The notes below the pieces were generated by a model. It ran no database searches, was not told the DNA's origin, and saw nothing but the letters and a program-made list of their open reading frames with translations. From Alistipes sp. (GTDB lineage Bacteria; Bacteroidota; Bacteroidia; Bacteroidales; Rikenellaceae): 33,700 bases of DNA. Each line of letters begins with the position of its first letter. Position 1 is the first letter of the stretch. The position numbers and the translations under genes are program-made. The stretch lies in contig JAGBCX010000035.1 of NCBI GenBank assembly GCA_017937805.1, positions 1 to 33,700 of the forward strand. The letters run 5' to 3'. This document shows positions 1 through 5,997 of this stretch, one piece after another.

Positions 1-1
1 G

Positions 2-124
2 CCTCGGCAAAGACGGCAAGCAGCCTTTGCCCTCAGCTTAATCGCAGCGTTCCGTTTTCTCACTACAAGCGTAAAACAGAACACAAAGTTTTCCGCTTTC
101 CGCTTTCCGTTTTCAGTTTTTTAT
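2..124 (+). repeat. Promoter-proximal dispersed repeat, copy X
   Basis: This stretch aligns with 5845-5959. Both begin CCTCGGCA, share GCAAGCA and TGCCCTC, then GTTCCG, then AAGTTTTCC, and end in a five-unit heptamer array followed by GTTTTTTAT. In both copies the repeat stops directly before the -7 box of the next gene. The left end may continue beyond the window edge. Function is unknown. The homology is read directly from the sequence; a role as a mobile upstream regulatory module is inference. Confidence 0.7.
88..122 (+). repeat. Heptamer array, 5 units
   Basis: Five tandem heptamers: GTTTTCC, GCTTTCC, GCTTTCC, GTTTTCA, GTTTTTT. The array ends 3 nt before the TATCTTTG -7 box, so it fills the position where a -33 element would normally be. 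It belongs to the same heptamer family as 5923-5957, 18264-18298, 32207-32240, 32274-32308 and 32385-32440. Confidence 0.8.
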
Positions 125-125
125 G

Positions 126-133
126 TATCTTTG
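126..133 (+). promoter_or_regulatory. -7 box TATCTTTG for the DUF4834-mla operon
   Basis: Matches the Bacteroidota -7 consensus TAnnTTTG and lies 28 nt before the ATG at 162. No TTG-type -33 element is seen at the usual spacing; that position is occupied by heptamer repeats. Confidence 0.7.
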
Positions 134-161
134 CAGTTGTATTATGCAATAGAGCGCGGTT

Positions 162-524
162 ATGTTTTGGAATGAGATATGGGATTTTGTAAAGCGCAAT
201 ATATTCGCAATTGTGCTGATAGTAACCTTGGCAGTTGCTGTGCCTTGGTCGCTGATATTTGTACTCCCGATAGCTATATTTTTTGTATTGTTGCTTGTTG
301 TGATATGGCGAGTACGCCGTCAGCAACAAAAGATATTTGATGAGGCTCGCCGTCAGGCAGGCGAACAACACCAACAACAATCGCAACACTCGTGGTGGCG
401 CAAAGCCAACAAGAGCGAGGGTGAGGTTACGGTGGTGAGGACCGAGCCTACCGAGCAACGAGTGAATGATGATGTCGGCGAGTATGTCGATTTCAAGGAG
501 ATAAAAGAGGAGGAAACCAAATAA
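162..524 (+). CDS. DUF4834 family membrane protein
   Basis: A 120-residue protein with a short N-terminal amphipathic stretch, one long hydrophobic segment (about residues 13-47, possibly two short membrane passes) and a polar Gln/Arg-rich tail. The tail ends in GEYVDFKEI, a motif typical of the small Bacteroidota family DUF4834. Function of the family is unknown; it is presumably an inner-membrane protein with a cytoplasmic tail. The ATG at 162 follows a -7 box by 28 nt and no earlier start is plausible. Its stop codon overlaps the ATG of the next gene by 1 nt, so translation is probably coupled to the Mla-type permease. A link to envelope lipid transport is inferred only from this position. 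Confidence 0.75.
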   Translation: MFWNEIWDFVKRNIFAIVLIVTLAVAVPWSLIFVLPIAIFFVLLLVVIWRVRRQQQKIFDEARRQAGEQHQQQSQHSWWRKANKSEGEVTVVRTEPTEQRVNDDVGEYVDFKEIKEEETK

Positions 525-1315
525 TGACCACCGACCTAGATGGTCGCAGAGTGGTAGAGTGCATAATGAAGATATTACGTGATTTTTTTGGAACAATTGG
601 CCGATATGTAATGCTGATGGGAAAGGTCTTTTCTCGTCCTGAGAAGGCCGGCATATACTATCGTCGCATATTGGTGGAGATTGAGGCTCTCGGTATCAAC
701 TCCATACCGCTTGTAGCTATTATCTCGGTATTTATCGGAGCTGTTATCACATTGCAGATGGCGCTCACTTTGGAGTCGCCGTTTATTCCGAAGTATATGA
801 TTGGCTACGCTACGCGCGAAACGATGTTTTTGGAGTTCTCGTCTACGGTCATCGCCATTATTTTGGCGGGTAAGGTTGGCTCGAATATCGCTTCGGAGAT
901 TGGTACAATGCGCATCACCGAGCAGATTGATGCCCTCGAAATCATGGGCGTAAATTCGGCTTCGTACCTTATCCTGCCAAAGATTGTCGCAACGGTGTTT
1001 TCATTCCCGTTGTTGGCACTGTTCAGTATGATAATCGGAACGGTCGGAGGCTATATTATAGCGATGACGGGCGTTGTATTGCCTTCGGAGTACATTGAGG
1101 GTTTGCACTACTGCTTTGTCAAGGGCGAGATATCTTATTCGTTGATTAAGATGGCAGTTTTTGCCTTTCTTGTAACCTCCATCTCGGCATTCTACGGCTA
1201 CTATGCTGCAGGCAACTCGTTGGAGGTAGGTCGTGCATCAACACGCGCTGTGGTGGTTAGTTCGATTGCCATAATGATTTCCAACCTTATCATCACTCAG
1301 CTGATGCGAACATAG
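524..1315 (+). CDS. mlaE: MlaE/YrbE family ABC transporter permease
   Basis: Permease of the MlaE (YrbE/Ttg2B) family, which with an MlaF ATPase and an MCE protein moves phospholipids across the envelope of Gram-negative bacteria. The 263-residue product has the family layout: an N-terminal interfacial helix, then about five membrane segments. Family-like stretches include SIPLVAIISVFIGAVITLQ and the EIGTMRITEQIDALEIMG loop (about residues 126-144), the hallmark EQxDAL coupling region. The ATG at 524 overlaps the upstream stop and has GAGGAGG 10 nt before it. An in-frame ATG at 566 would give MKILRDFF, closer to the usual family N-terminus, so the true start is uncertain. The gene lies 15 nt before the ATPase gene. 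Confidence 0.92.
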   Translation: MTTDLDGRRVVECIMKILRDFFGTIGRYVMLMGKVFSRPEKAGIYYRRILVEIEALGINSIPLVAIISVFIGAVITLQMALTLESPFIPKYMIGYATRETMFLEFSSTVIAIILAGKVGSNIASEIGTMRITEQIDALEIMGVNSASYLILPKIVATVFSFPLLALFSMIIGTVGGYIIAMTGVVLPSEYIEGLHYCFVKGEISYSLIKMAVFAFLVTSISAFYGYYAAGNSLEVGRASTRAVVVSSIAIMISNLIITQLMRT

Positions 1316-1330
1316 TATTACTAAAATAGT

Positions 1331-2083
1331 ATGATTAAAGGAGAACACATATATAAATCTTTCGATGGTCGCACCATCTTGGAGGATATCTCGGTTGAGT
1401 TCGAATCGGGCAAGACAAACCTTATCATTGGTCGAAGTGGCTCGGGTAAGACCGTATTGCTGAAAACCCTTGTCGGACTTCATGAGCCGGATAGTGGTAG
1501 CATATTTTATGACGACAAAAATTACACTTCACTCTCCTTTGCCGACCGTAAGGCGGTGCGCCGTGAGGTGGGTATGATTTTTCAGGGTGGAGCACTCCTC
1601 GACTCTTCGACTGTCTATGAGAATGTACGCCTTCCACTCGATATGTTTACCGACAAATCCTCTGCCGAGAAGGATAAACGAGTAAAGGAGTGCCTTGCAC
1701 GCGTGGAACTATCCCATGCAGGACACCTCTATCCGTCAGAGCTGTCGGGAGGTATGATTAAGCGTGCCGCAATTGCCCGTGCAATCGTGCTTAATCCCAA
1801 ATACCTCTTCTGTGATGAGCCAAACTCGGGTTTGGACCCACAGACCTCAATTGTGATTGATAACCTTATCCACGATATTACCGTAGAGTACAATATCACC
1901 ACCATCATCAACACCCACGATATGAACTCAGTAATGGAGATTGGCGAGAAAATCGTCTATATCCATCAGGGTAAGAAGTGGTGGGAAGGCACCAAAGAGG
2001 ATATTCTTCACGCCGACAATAAGGAGCTAAACGATTTTGTATTTGCTTCTGCCATGGCAAAACGAGCAAAACAAGTACTCTAA
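1331..2083 (+). CDS. mlaF: MlaF-type ABC transporter ATP-binding protein
   Basis: A 250-residue cytoplasmic ATPase that would energise the adjacent MlaE permease. Visible motifs are Walker A GRSGSGKT (34-41), the Q-loop in MIFQGGAL (about 82-89), signature LSGGM (138-142), Walker B YLFCDEP (158-164) and the switch histidine H196 in NTHDM. The signature differs slightly from LSGGQ, as is usual in the MlaF group. It sits 15 nt after mlaE. The MCE-domain partner (MlaD) that commonly follows in Bacteroidota is absent; the next sequence is a palindromic repeat and an unrelated gene. The repeat's outer arm starts in this gene's TAA stop codon. Confidence 0.92.
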   Translation: MIKGEHIYKSFDGRTILEDISVEFESGKTNLIIGRSGSGKTVLLKTLVGLHEPDSGSIFYDDKNYTSLSFADRKAVRREVGMIFQGGALLDSSTVYENVRLPLDMFTDKSSAEKDKRVKECLARVELSHAGHLYPSELSGGMIKRAAIARAIVLNPKYLFCDEPNSGLDPQTSIVIDNLIHDITVEYNITTIINTHDMNSVMEIGEKIVYIHQGKKWWEGTKEDILHADNKELNDFVFASAMAKRAKQVL

Positions 2084-2182
2084 TAGGCTCTTTTTGCACA
2101 AATCTTCGGACAGCGAGTTCCTCACATACGCTTAGTATGCTGCGGACTCGCTGCCTTGCTTTGCACAAAAATAGCTCTATTA
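2081..2182 (+). repeat. Post-stop palindromic repeat, copy R1
   Basis: A nested palindrome starting at the mlaF stop codon. The outer arms are TAATAG (2081-2086) and CTATTA (2177-2182), then TTTTTGCACAAA against TTTGCACAAAAA with a central two-base mismatch. The inner stem is CAGCGAGT/ACTCGCTG, and the apical stem CATAC/GTATG closes a GCTTA loop. Between the inner and apical stems are TCCTCA and CTGCGG. Copies at 5540-5645, 18123-18245 and 21206-21329 share this architecture in the same orientation. No U-tract follows, so it does not look like a classical intrinsic terminator. Confidence 0.85.
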
Positions 2183-2258
2183 TAGCACTTGTTTACATCT
2201 TGGTAGCCACCTAAAAACAATTTTTTATTCGATTTATATGTATATAGGTGCTTGATAT
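2136..2258 (+). repeat. Direct repeat, first copy (right half of R1 plus flank)
   Basis: The right half of R1 and about 75 nt beyond it are repeated at 2337-2455. Shared landmarks in order are TATGCTGCGGACTCGC, CCTTGCTTTGCACAAAAATA, GCTCTATTATAGCACTTG, TTTACATCTTGG, TATTCGATTTATA and GGTGCTTGATA. Differences are small substitutions and a few indels in the second half. Confidence 0.85.
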
Positions 2259-2275
2259 CGATTTACATGAATAAG

Positions 2276-2295
2276 CCCCCTTTACAGAAAGGGGG
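2276..2295. repeat. C/G-run hairpin
   Basis: A perfect 8-bp stem, CCCCCTTT against AAAGGGGG, with an ACAG loop, followed by TTTGGGGGAT. There is no clean U-tract. It lies between the two copies of the local direct repeat. It may be a small repetitive hairpin; function unknown. Confidence 0.6.
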
Positions 2296-2336
2296 TTTGG
2301 GGGATAGGTAACACATATAGCATAGTAATTTATTGC

Positions 2337-2455
2337 TATGCTGCGGACTCGCGGCCTTGCTTTGCACAAAAATAGCTCTATTATAGCACTTGTTTACATC
2401 TTGGCAACCTTGTCCTAAAAGCAATTTTCTATTCGATTTATAAGGGTGCTTGATA
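2337..2455 (+). repeat. Direct repeat, second copy (half palindrome)
   Basis: Second copy of 2136-2258. It keeps the right arm of the R1 palindrome (GCTGCGGACTCGCGGCC, then TTTGCACAAAAATAGCTC) but lacks the left arm, so it cannot fold as R1 does. One base in the inner arm has changed (CTCGCTG to CTCGCGG), consistent with lost pairing constraint, although a single change proves little. Confidence 0.8.
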
Positions 2456-2463
2456 GCGTTACG

Positions 2464-2508
2464 CCCTATCACCCCTATCACCCCTATAATCCCTATCGTC
2501 CCTATCTA
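2464..2508 (+). repeat. Nonamer array, 5 units
   Basis: Five tandem 9-mers: CCCTATCAC, CCCTATCAC, CCCTATAAT, CCCTATCGT, CCCTATCTA. The same nonamer type occurs at 32312-32356 and, in reverse complement, at 21368-21412. Confidence 0.85.
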
Positions 2509-2570
2509 TCTCACTACCCAAAAATAGTTATCTCAAAGGCAAACAAATACCTAAAAGTGAGTACTTTTCT

Positions 2571-2601
2571 TTTGTAGTTTTCACAATTTTGAGTATCTTT
2601 G
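2571..2601 (+). promoter_or_regulatory. Promoter TTTG-N19-TATCTTTG
   Basis: A -33 TTTG at 2571-2574 and -7 box TATCTTTG at 2594-2601 with a 19-nt spacer, a close match to the Bacteroidota housekeeping promoter. The predicted transcription start is only a few nucleotides before the GTG at 2607, so the transcript may be leaderless. Confidence 0.75.
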
Positions 2602-2606
2602 CACTC

Positions 2607-2939
2607 GTGAAAAAGGCGTTGAAATATAGAAGAGGCGTATCCTATCTGCTTGCTGTACTGATGATTGTGTCGGTATCAAGTCGCATGTGGATTACTCACG
2701 ACAGGGGATATTACGAAGATTTTCTCCGCACCGCACACCCTTCGGCAGATGCCCATACATGGGTATCGTGTAATTGTCCTATTTGCCACGCCGAAGATTT
2801 CATTGCAGTAGCGGCTGAGTATTTCGACTACTCGCCAATCATCTCCGAATTGGAGTTTGAGCAGGGCATTCTGCCTACTGCACAAGCCAATAATATTGTC
2901 ATTGTATCCTCGCTACGAGGACCTCCCTATTTATCGTAA
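2607..2939 (+). CDS. Small anchored protein with CxCxxC motif, possibly metal-related
   Basis: From the GTG at 2607 the product is 110 residues: a basic start, a hydrophobic signal or anchor (about 12-27), then an extracytoplasmic part with VSCNCPICHAEDF (two Cys in CxC, a third in CPIC, then His) and a C-terminal RGPPYLS. An in-frame TTG at 2619 is also possible. A longer frame opening at TTG 2589 is unlikely because it would start upstream of the -7 box. The CPIC motif and RGPP tail recall small DUF2946-like proteins found beside metal-uptake receptors, but this assignment is tentative. It lies 116 nt before a TonB receptor with a His-rich N-terminus, with no -7 box between, so the two are probably co-transcribed. 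Confidence 0.6.
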   Translation: MKKALKYRRGVSYLLAVLMIVSVSSRMWITHDRGYYEDFLRTAHPSADAHTWVSCNCPICHAEDFIAVAAEYFDYSPIISELEFEQGILPTAQANNIVIVSSLRGPPYLS

Positions 2940-2952
2940 AACATTATAGGAT

Positions 2953-3022
2953 TTGGAGCGATACAACTCGTTCCGACTAATATGTGATTTCTGCCCGAAG
3001 GAATAGAACTTTCTCGGCAGAA
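2953..3022 (+). promoter_or_regulatory. Two stem-loops in the leader before the TonB receptor
   Basis: Hairpin 1 pairs GGAGCGA (2953-2959) with TCGTTCC (2966-2972), with one G·U. Hairpin 2 pairs TTCTGCCCGA (2989-2998) with TCGGCAGAA (3014-3022), with one bulged C. Hairpin 2 is followed by TAGATAATTTTTAACG, a weak U-rich tail. It could be an attenuator, an mRNA-processing site or neither. The region is too short for a cobalamin riboswitch. Confidence 0.4.
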
Positions 3023-3055
3023 TAGATAATTTTTAACGATAAATACAAACCCAAA

Positions 3056-5530
3056 ATGAAAAAAATATTCTCAACTATTGTAGTTGTATTATTTGTGTGT
3101 GCATCTGCATACGCACAAGGCGGTCATCAACATCAACACCGCCACGGACAAGATCATCAAGCTCACAATCACGCCAAAGGCGAGCAGTGTGAGGCTACAA
3201 TTCACGGACACATCACCGACTCCCGCACAAAGGAGCATATTCCATATATTACCGTTACCATTGACGGCACAACCGTAGGTACTACGACCGATGCCACAGG
3301 ACACTACACCCTCTATCACGCCCCTGTCGGCAAGTTGAAGGTTACCGTGTCGGCTATCGGCTATGCCAGCAAGACCAAGGAGGTAGAGGTTGAGTGTGGC
3401 TCGGACATTATTTTGAACTTTGAAACTACCGAGGAGCAGATTGCGGTAGATGCAATTGTAGTATCGGCAAACCGTAACGCCACAAAGCGCAGCGAGGCTC
3501 CGACACTTGTAAATATCGTAGATTCCGACCTCTTAAATAAGGTTTCGGCACCAACTTTGGCGGAGGGATTGTCTTTCCAGCCGGGTGTGCGTGTCGAGAA
3601 CTCGTGCCAGAACTGCGGTTTTGCGCAGGTGCGTATCAATGGTCTTTCGGGACAGTATTCGCAGATTTTGATAAACTCACGCCCCGTATTTTCGGCGTTG
3701 GCAGGAGTGTATGGTTTGGAGCATATCCCTGCAAATATGGTCGAGCGCATCGAGGTTGTGCGTGGTGGAGGCTCAGCGCTGTTCGGCTCGTCGGCTATCG
3801 GAGGTACAATCAATATTATCACCAAGGAGCCGTTGCGTAACTCGGGTGAGTTGGCTCATTCGCTCACCTCAATCGGTGTAACGGGCGCACTCGACAATAA
3901 CACCACTTTGAACGCTTCGCTCGTAACTGATGATCGCAAGGCGGGACTTACAATCTATGGTCAGAACCGTATGCGTGATGCCTACGACCACGATGGCGAT
4001 GGCTTTGTGGAGATTCCTGTAATCAAGTCGCAGACAATCGGAACGCAGGCGTATCTCAAGACCAGCGCATATAGCAAACTCACCCTCGACTATCACGCCA
4101 CAAATGAGTATCGCCGTGGTGGTGACCAATTAGAGCGACCTCCACACGAAGTGTGGATTGCCGAGACTACCGACCACCTTATCAATAGCGGAGGTTTGAC
4201 CTTTGAGGGAACATCAAAGAACTCTCGCCATCGTTATAGCGCCTTTGCATCGGCGCAATCGACCAAGCGCGATAGCTACTATGGCGCCGAGATGAACGAG
4301 AAGGCATACGGTAAAACAGATGGTGTGACAGCCGTTGCAGGTGGTCAATACCTCTATCGTATCAAGTGGTTTGAGCTTACTACGGGCTTGGAGTATAGTT
4401 ACGACTACCTCTTCGATAACCCTATCGGTTACAAGGAGGATCCATTCTACTCAACAATGGTTACCGAGCAGCATGTGCACAACGCAAGTGTTTATGCACA
4501 GGGCGAGTTTAAGTTCAATAAGTGGGGTTTCCTTGTGGGAGGTCGTTTGGATAATTGGTACAACGCCTCGAACAAGAAGTTCCTCTGCATACCTTCGCCA
4601 CGTGCAACTTTGCGTTACAACCCAACTCACAACATCAACCTCCGTGCAACCTACGGCTCGGGATTCCGTGCGCCACAGGCATTTGACGAGGATTTGCATA
4701 TCCTTATCGTAGGTGGTGAGCGTACCCGTATTCGTTTGGCGGAGGATTTGAAGGAGGAGCGTTCGCACTCGTTCACCGTTTCGGCCGATATGTACAAGAC
4801 GTGGGGCCGTGTGCAGGCAAATCTCCTCGTTGAGGGTTTCTGTACTATATTGAACGATGTGTTCGCTTTGCGTGACTATGCAGGTACAAAAGAGCCTCTT
4901 GTTGATGTCCTCAAACCTGAAGATGAGTGGGCAGATCCGACCGTTCCGGAGTACAAAGATGGTGTGTATAGTGCCAATGATGGCGCACGTCTATACGAGC
5001 GTTACAATGGCTCGGGTGCAACGGTTATGGGATTAAACGTTGAGGGTAAAATTGCTTACGCCCCTTGGGTTGAGGCTTCGGCAGGTGTAACTTTGCAGCG
5101 TAGCAAGTACAAGCAACCTGAGCAGTGGAGCGATACAGCGGAGCCGACACTCAATATGTTCCGTTCGCCAAATGTATATGGCTACTTCACCGTAACCACT
5201 CAGCCACTCAAAAACTTCAAGATTGACCTTTCGGGTAACTATATGGGGCGTATGTATGTGGACCACTATGCAGAGGGAATGCTCCCTGATGGCTCGATAC
5301 TCGACCAAGACCGCATCGAGCACACTCAACCATTCTTTGACCTCGGTGTGAAACTTTCGTACGACTTCAAGATTTGGAAGAGTATCGGCTTGCAGGTCAA
5401 TGCAGGTGTTCGCAATATCTTGAACTCTTATCAGCGAGATTTCGACCGTGGTGCAGCGCGCGATTCGGGTTATATCTACGGACCATCACTTCCGCGTTCT
5501 GTATTTGCAGGCGTGAAGTTATCATTCTAA
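3056..5530 (+). CDS. TonB-dependent receptor with His-rich N-terminus
   Basis: An 824-residue outer-membrane receptor. Residues 1-20 form a signal peptide ending AYAQ. Residues 21-50 are His-rich (HQHQHRHG, DHQAHNH, HGH). A carboxypeptidase-regulatory-like beta domain follows (about 48-125, ITVTIDGTTVGTTTDATGHYTL). The plug covers about 140-260, with VRINGLSGQYSQILINSRPV and IEVVRGGGSALFGSSAIGG, and the 22-strand barrel ends in VKLSF. Family knowledge: such receptors import metal chelates, cobalamin or other small ligands using TonB energy. The His-rich segment and upstream CxCxxC protein suggest a metal substrate (zinc, copper or similar), which is inference. No -7 box is seen directly upstream. 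A terminator at 5650-5700 and palindrome R4 lie downstream. Confidence 0.9.
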   Translation: MKKIFSTIVVVLFVCASAYAQGGHQHQHRHGQDHQAHNHAKGEQCEATIHGHITDSRTKEHIPYITVTIDGTTVGTTTDATGHYTLYHAPVGKLKVTVSAIGYASKTKEVEVECGSDIILNFETTEEQIAVDAIVVSANRNATKRSEAPTLVNIVDSDLLNKVSAPTLAEGLSFQPGVRVENSCQNCGFAQVRINGLSGQYSQILINSRPVFSALAGVYGLEHIPANMVERIEVVRGGGSALFGSSAIGGTINIITKEPLRNSGELAHSLTSIGVTGALDNNTTLNASLVTDDRKAGLTIYGQNRMRDAYDHDGDGFVEIPVIKSQTIGTQAYLKTSAYSKLTLDYHATNEYRRGGDQLERPPHEVWIAETTDHLINSGGLTFEGTSKNSRHRYSAFASAQSTKRDSYYGAEMNEKAYGKTDGVTAVAGGQYLYRIKWFELTTGLEYSYDYLFDNPIGYKEDPFYSTMVTEQHVHNASVYAQGEFKFNKWGFLVGGRLDNWYNASNKKFLCIPSPRATLRYNPTHNINLRATYGSGFRAPQAFDEDLHILIVGGERTRIRLAEDLKEERSHSFTVSADMYKTWGRVQANLLVEGFCTILNDVFALRDYAGTKEPLVDVLKPEDEWADPTVPEYKDGVYSANDGARLYERYNGSGATVMGLNVEGKIAYAPWVEASAGVTLQRSKYKQPEQWSDTAEPTLNMFRSPNVYGYFTVTTQPLKNFKIDLSGNYMGRMYVDHYAEGMLPDGSILDQDRIEHTQPFFDLGVKLSYDFKIWKSIGLQVNAGVRNILNSYQRDFDRGAARDSGYIYGPSLPRSVFAGVKLSF

Positions 5531-5539
5531 AAAATTGTT

Positions 5540-5645
5540 TTTAAGCAGCGTTTGCTGCGTTAAACTTCGGTAGCCGAGTTGCTCACATACGCCAAAGTAT
5601 GCTGCGCACTCGGCTCCTTGTTTGCCTTGCAACCATCTGCTTAAA
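5540..5645 (+). repeat. Post-stop palindromic repeat, copy R4
   Basis: Begins 10 nt after the TonB receptor stop. The outer arms are TTTAAGCAG (5540-5548) and CTGCTTAAA (5637-5645). The inner stem AGCCGAGT/ACTCGGCT surrounds TGCTCA, CATAC, GCCAAA, GTATG and CTGCGC. The inner stem differs from R1 (CAGCGAGT/ACTCGCTG) by paired changes on both sides, while the TGCTCA/CTGCGC interior segments are kept. Confidence 0.85.
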
Positions 5646-5649
5646 TTCC

Positions 5650-5700
5650 ACTTTTACTCTCGTTATCTATTATTTGAAACAATGGAGTAAAAGTTTTTTG
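5650..5700 (+). terminator. Intrinsic terminator after the TonB receptor
   Basis: ACTTTTACTC (5650-5659) pairs perfectly with GAGTAAAAGT (5685-5694), followed by TTTTTG. The loop of 25 nt is long. It lies immediately after R4, so R4 would be inside the transcript's 3' end. Confidence 0.65.
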
Positions 5701-5791
5701 TTTGGCGCAAAATTCCCTCGCTCATAAGCAATTTTTGGCTTTTCTCTTTGGTCTAATTGTCGTTATTCGAAAAAGCTCTCGTCTTGTGTCT

Positions 5792-5812
5792 AAAACAAAA
5801 GTTTTCCGTTTT
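5792..5812 (+). repeat. 21-bp direct repeat, first copy
   Basis: AAAACAAAAGTTTTCCGTTT plus one T is repeated exactly at 5914-5934. The second copy is the entry into the glgB heptamer array, so this is a short stub of the same module, with two heptamers only. Confidence 0.75.
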
Positions 5813-5844
5813 AATCCTGCATTGCAGGCTTTTCCTCCTTCGCA

Positions 5845-5959
5845 CCTCGGCATAGTGTGCAAGCACCCTCTGCCCTCGGTTTGGCGTAGGTTCCGCTTTC
5901 CCGCTCCAAACGAAAAACAAAAGTTTTCCGTTTTCCGCTTTCCGTTTTCCGTTTTTTAT
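5845..5959 (+). repeat. Promoter-proximal dispersed repeat, copy Y
   Basis: Homologous to 2-124 over its whole length: CCTCGGCATAG, GCAAGCACCC, TGCCCTCGGTTT, GTTCCGCTTTCCC, then the AAACAAAAG entry and five heptamers ending GTTTTTTATT. It abuts the -7 box of glgB (5960-5967). A small palindrome, CCTGCATTGCAGG, lies just upstream at 5817-5829. Confidence 0.7.
5923..5957 (+). repeat. Heptamer array, 5 units
   Basis: Tandem heptamers GTTTTCC, GTTTTCC, GCTTTCC, GTTTTCC, GTTTTTT. The order and number of units nearly match the array at 88-122. It ends 2 nt before the -7 box of glgB. Confidence 0.85.
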
Positions 5960-5967
5960 TATATTTG
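5960..5967 (+). promoter_or_regulatory. -7 box TATATTTG for glgB
   Basis: Matches TAnnTTTG, 30 nt before the glgB ATG. The usual -33 position lies inside the heptamer array and has no TTG. Confidence 0.7.
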
Positions 5968-5997
5968 TAGTGTTTTAACTCTTAAATTGCCGTAAGT

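Noticed and set aside
2276-2295. Intrinsic terminator for mlaF
   Set aside because: The C/G hairpin is followed by TTTGGGGG, not a U-tract, and lies almost 200 nt after the stop between two repeat copies.
2940-3055. Cobalamin riboswitch before the TonB receptor
   Set aside because: The gap is 116 nt, shorter than a typical cobalamin riboswitch, and I see no B12-box-like sequence.
5702-5995. 97-codon plus-strand frame before glgB
   Set aside because: It is made of repeat sequence; the FRFPFSVF-like peptide is a heptamer array read in frame and recurs in the antisense frame near 32200. It also runs through the glgB promoter.
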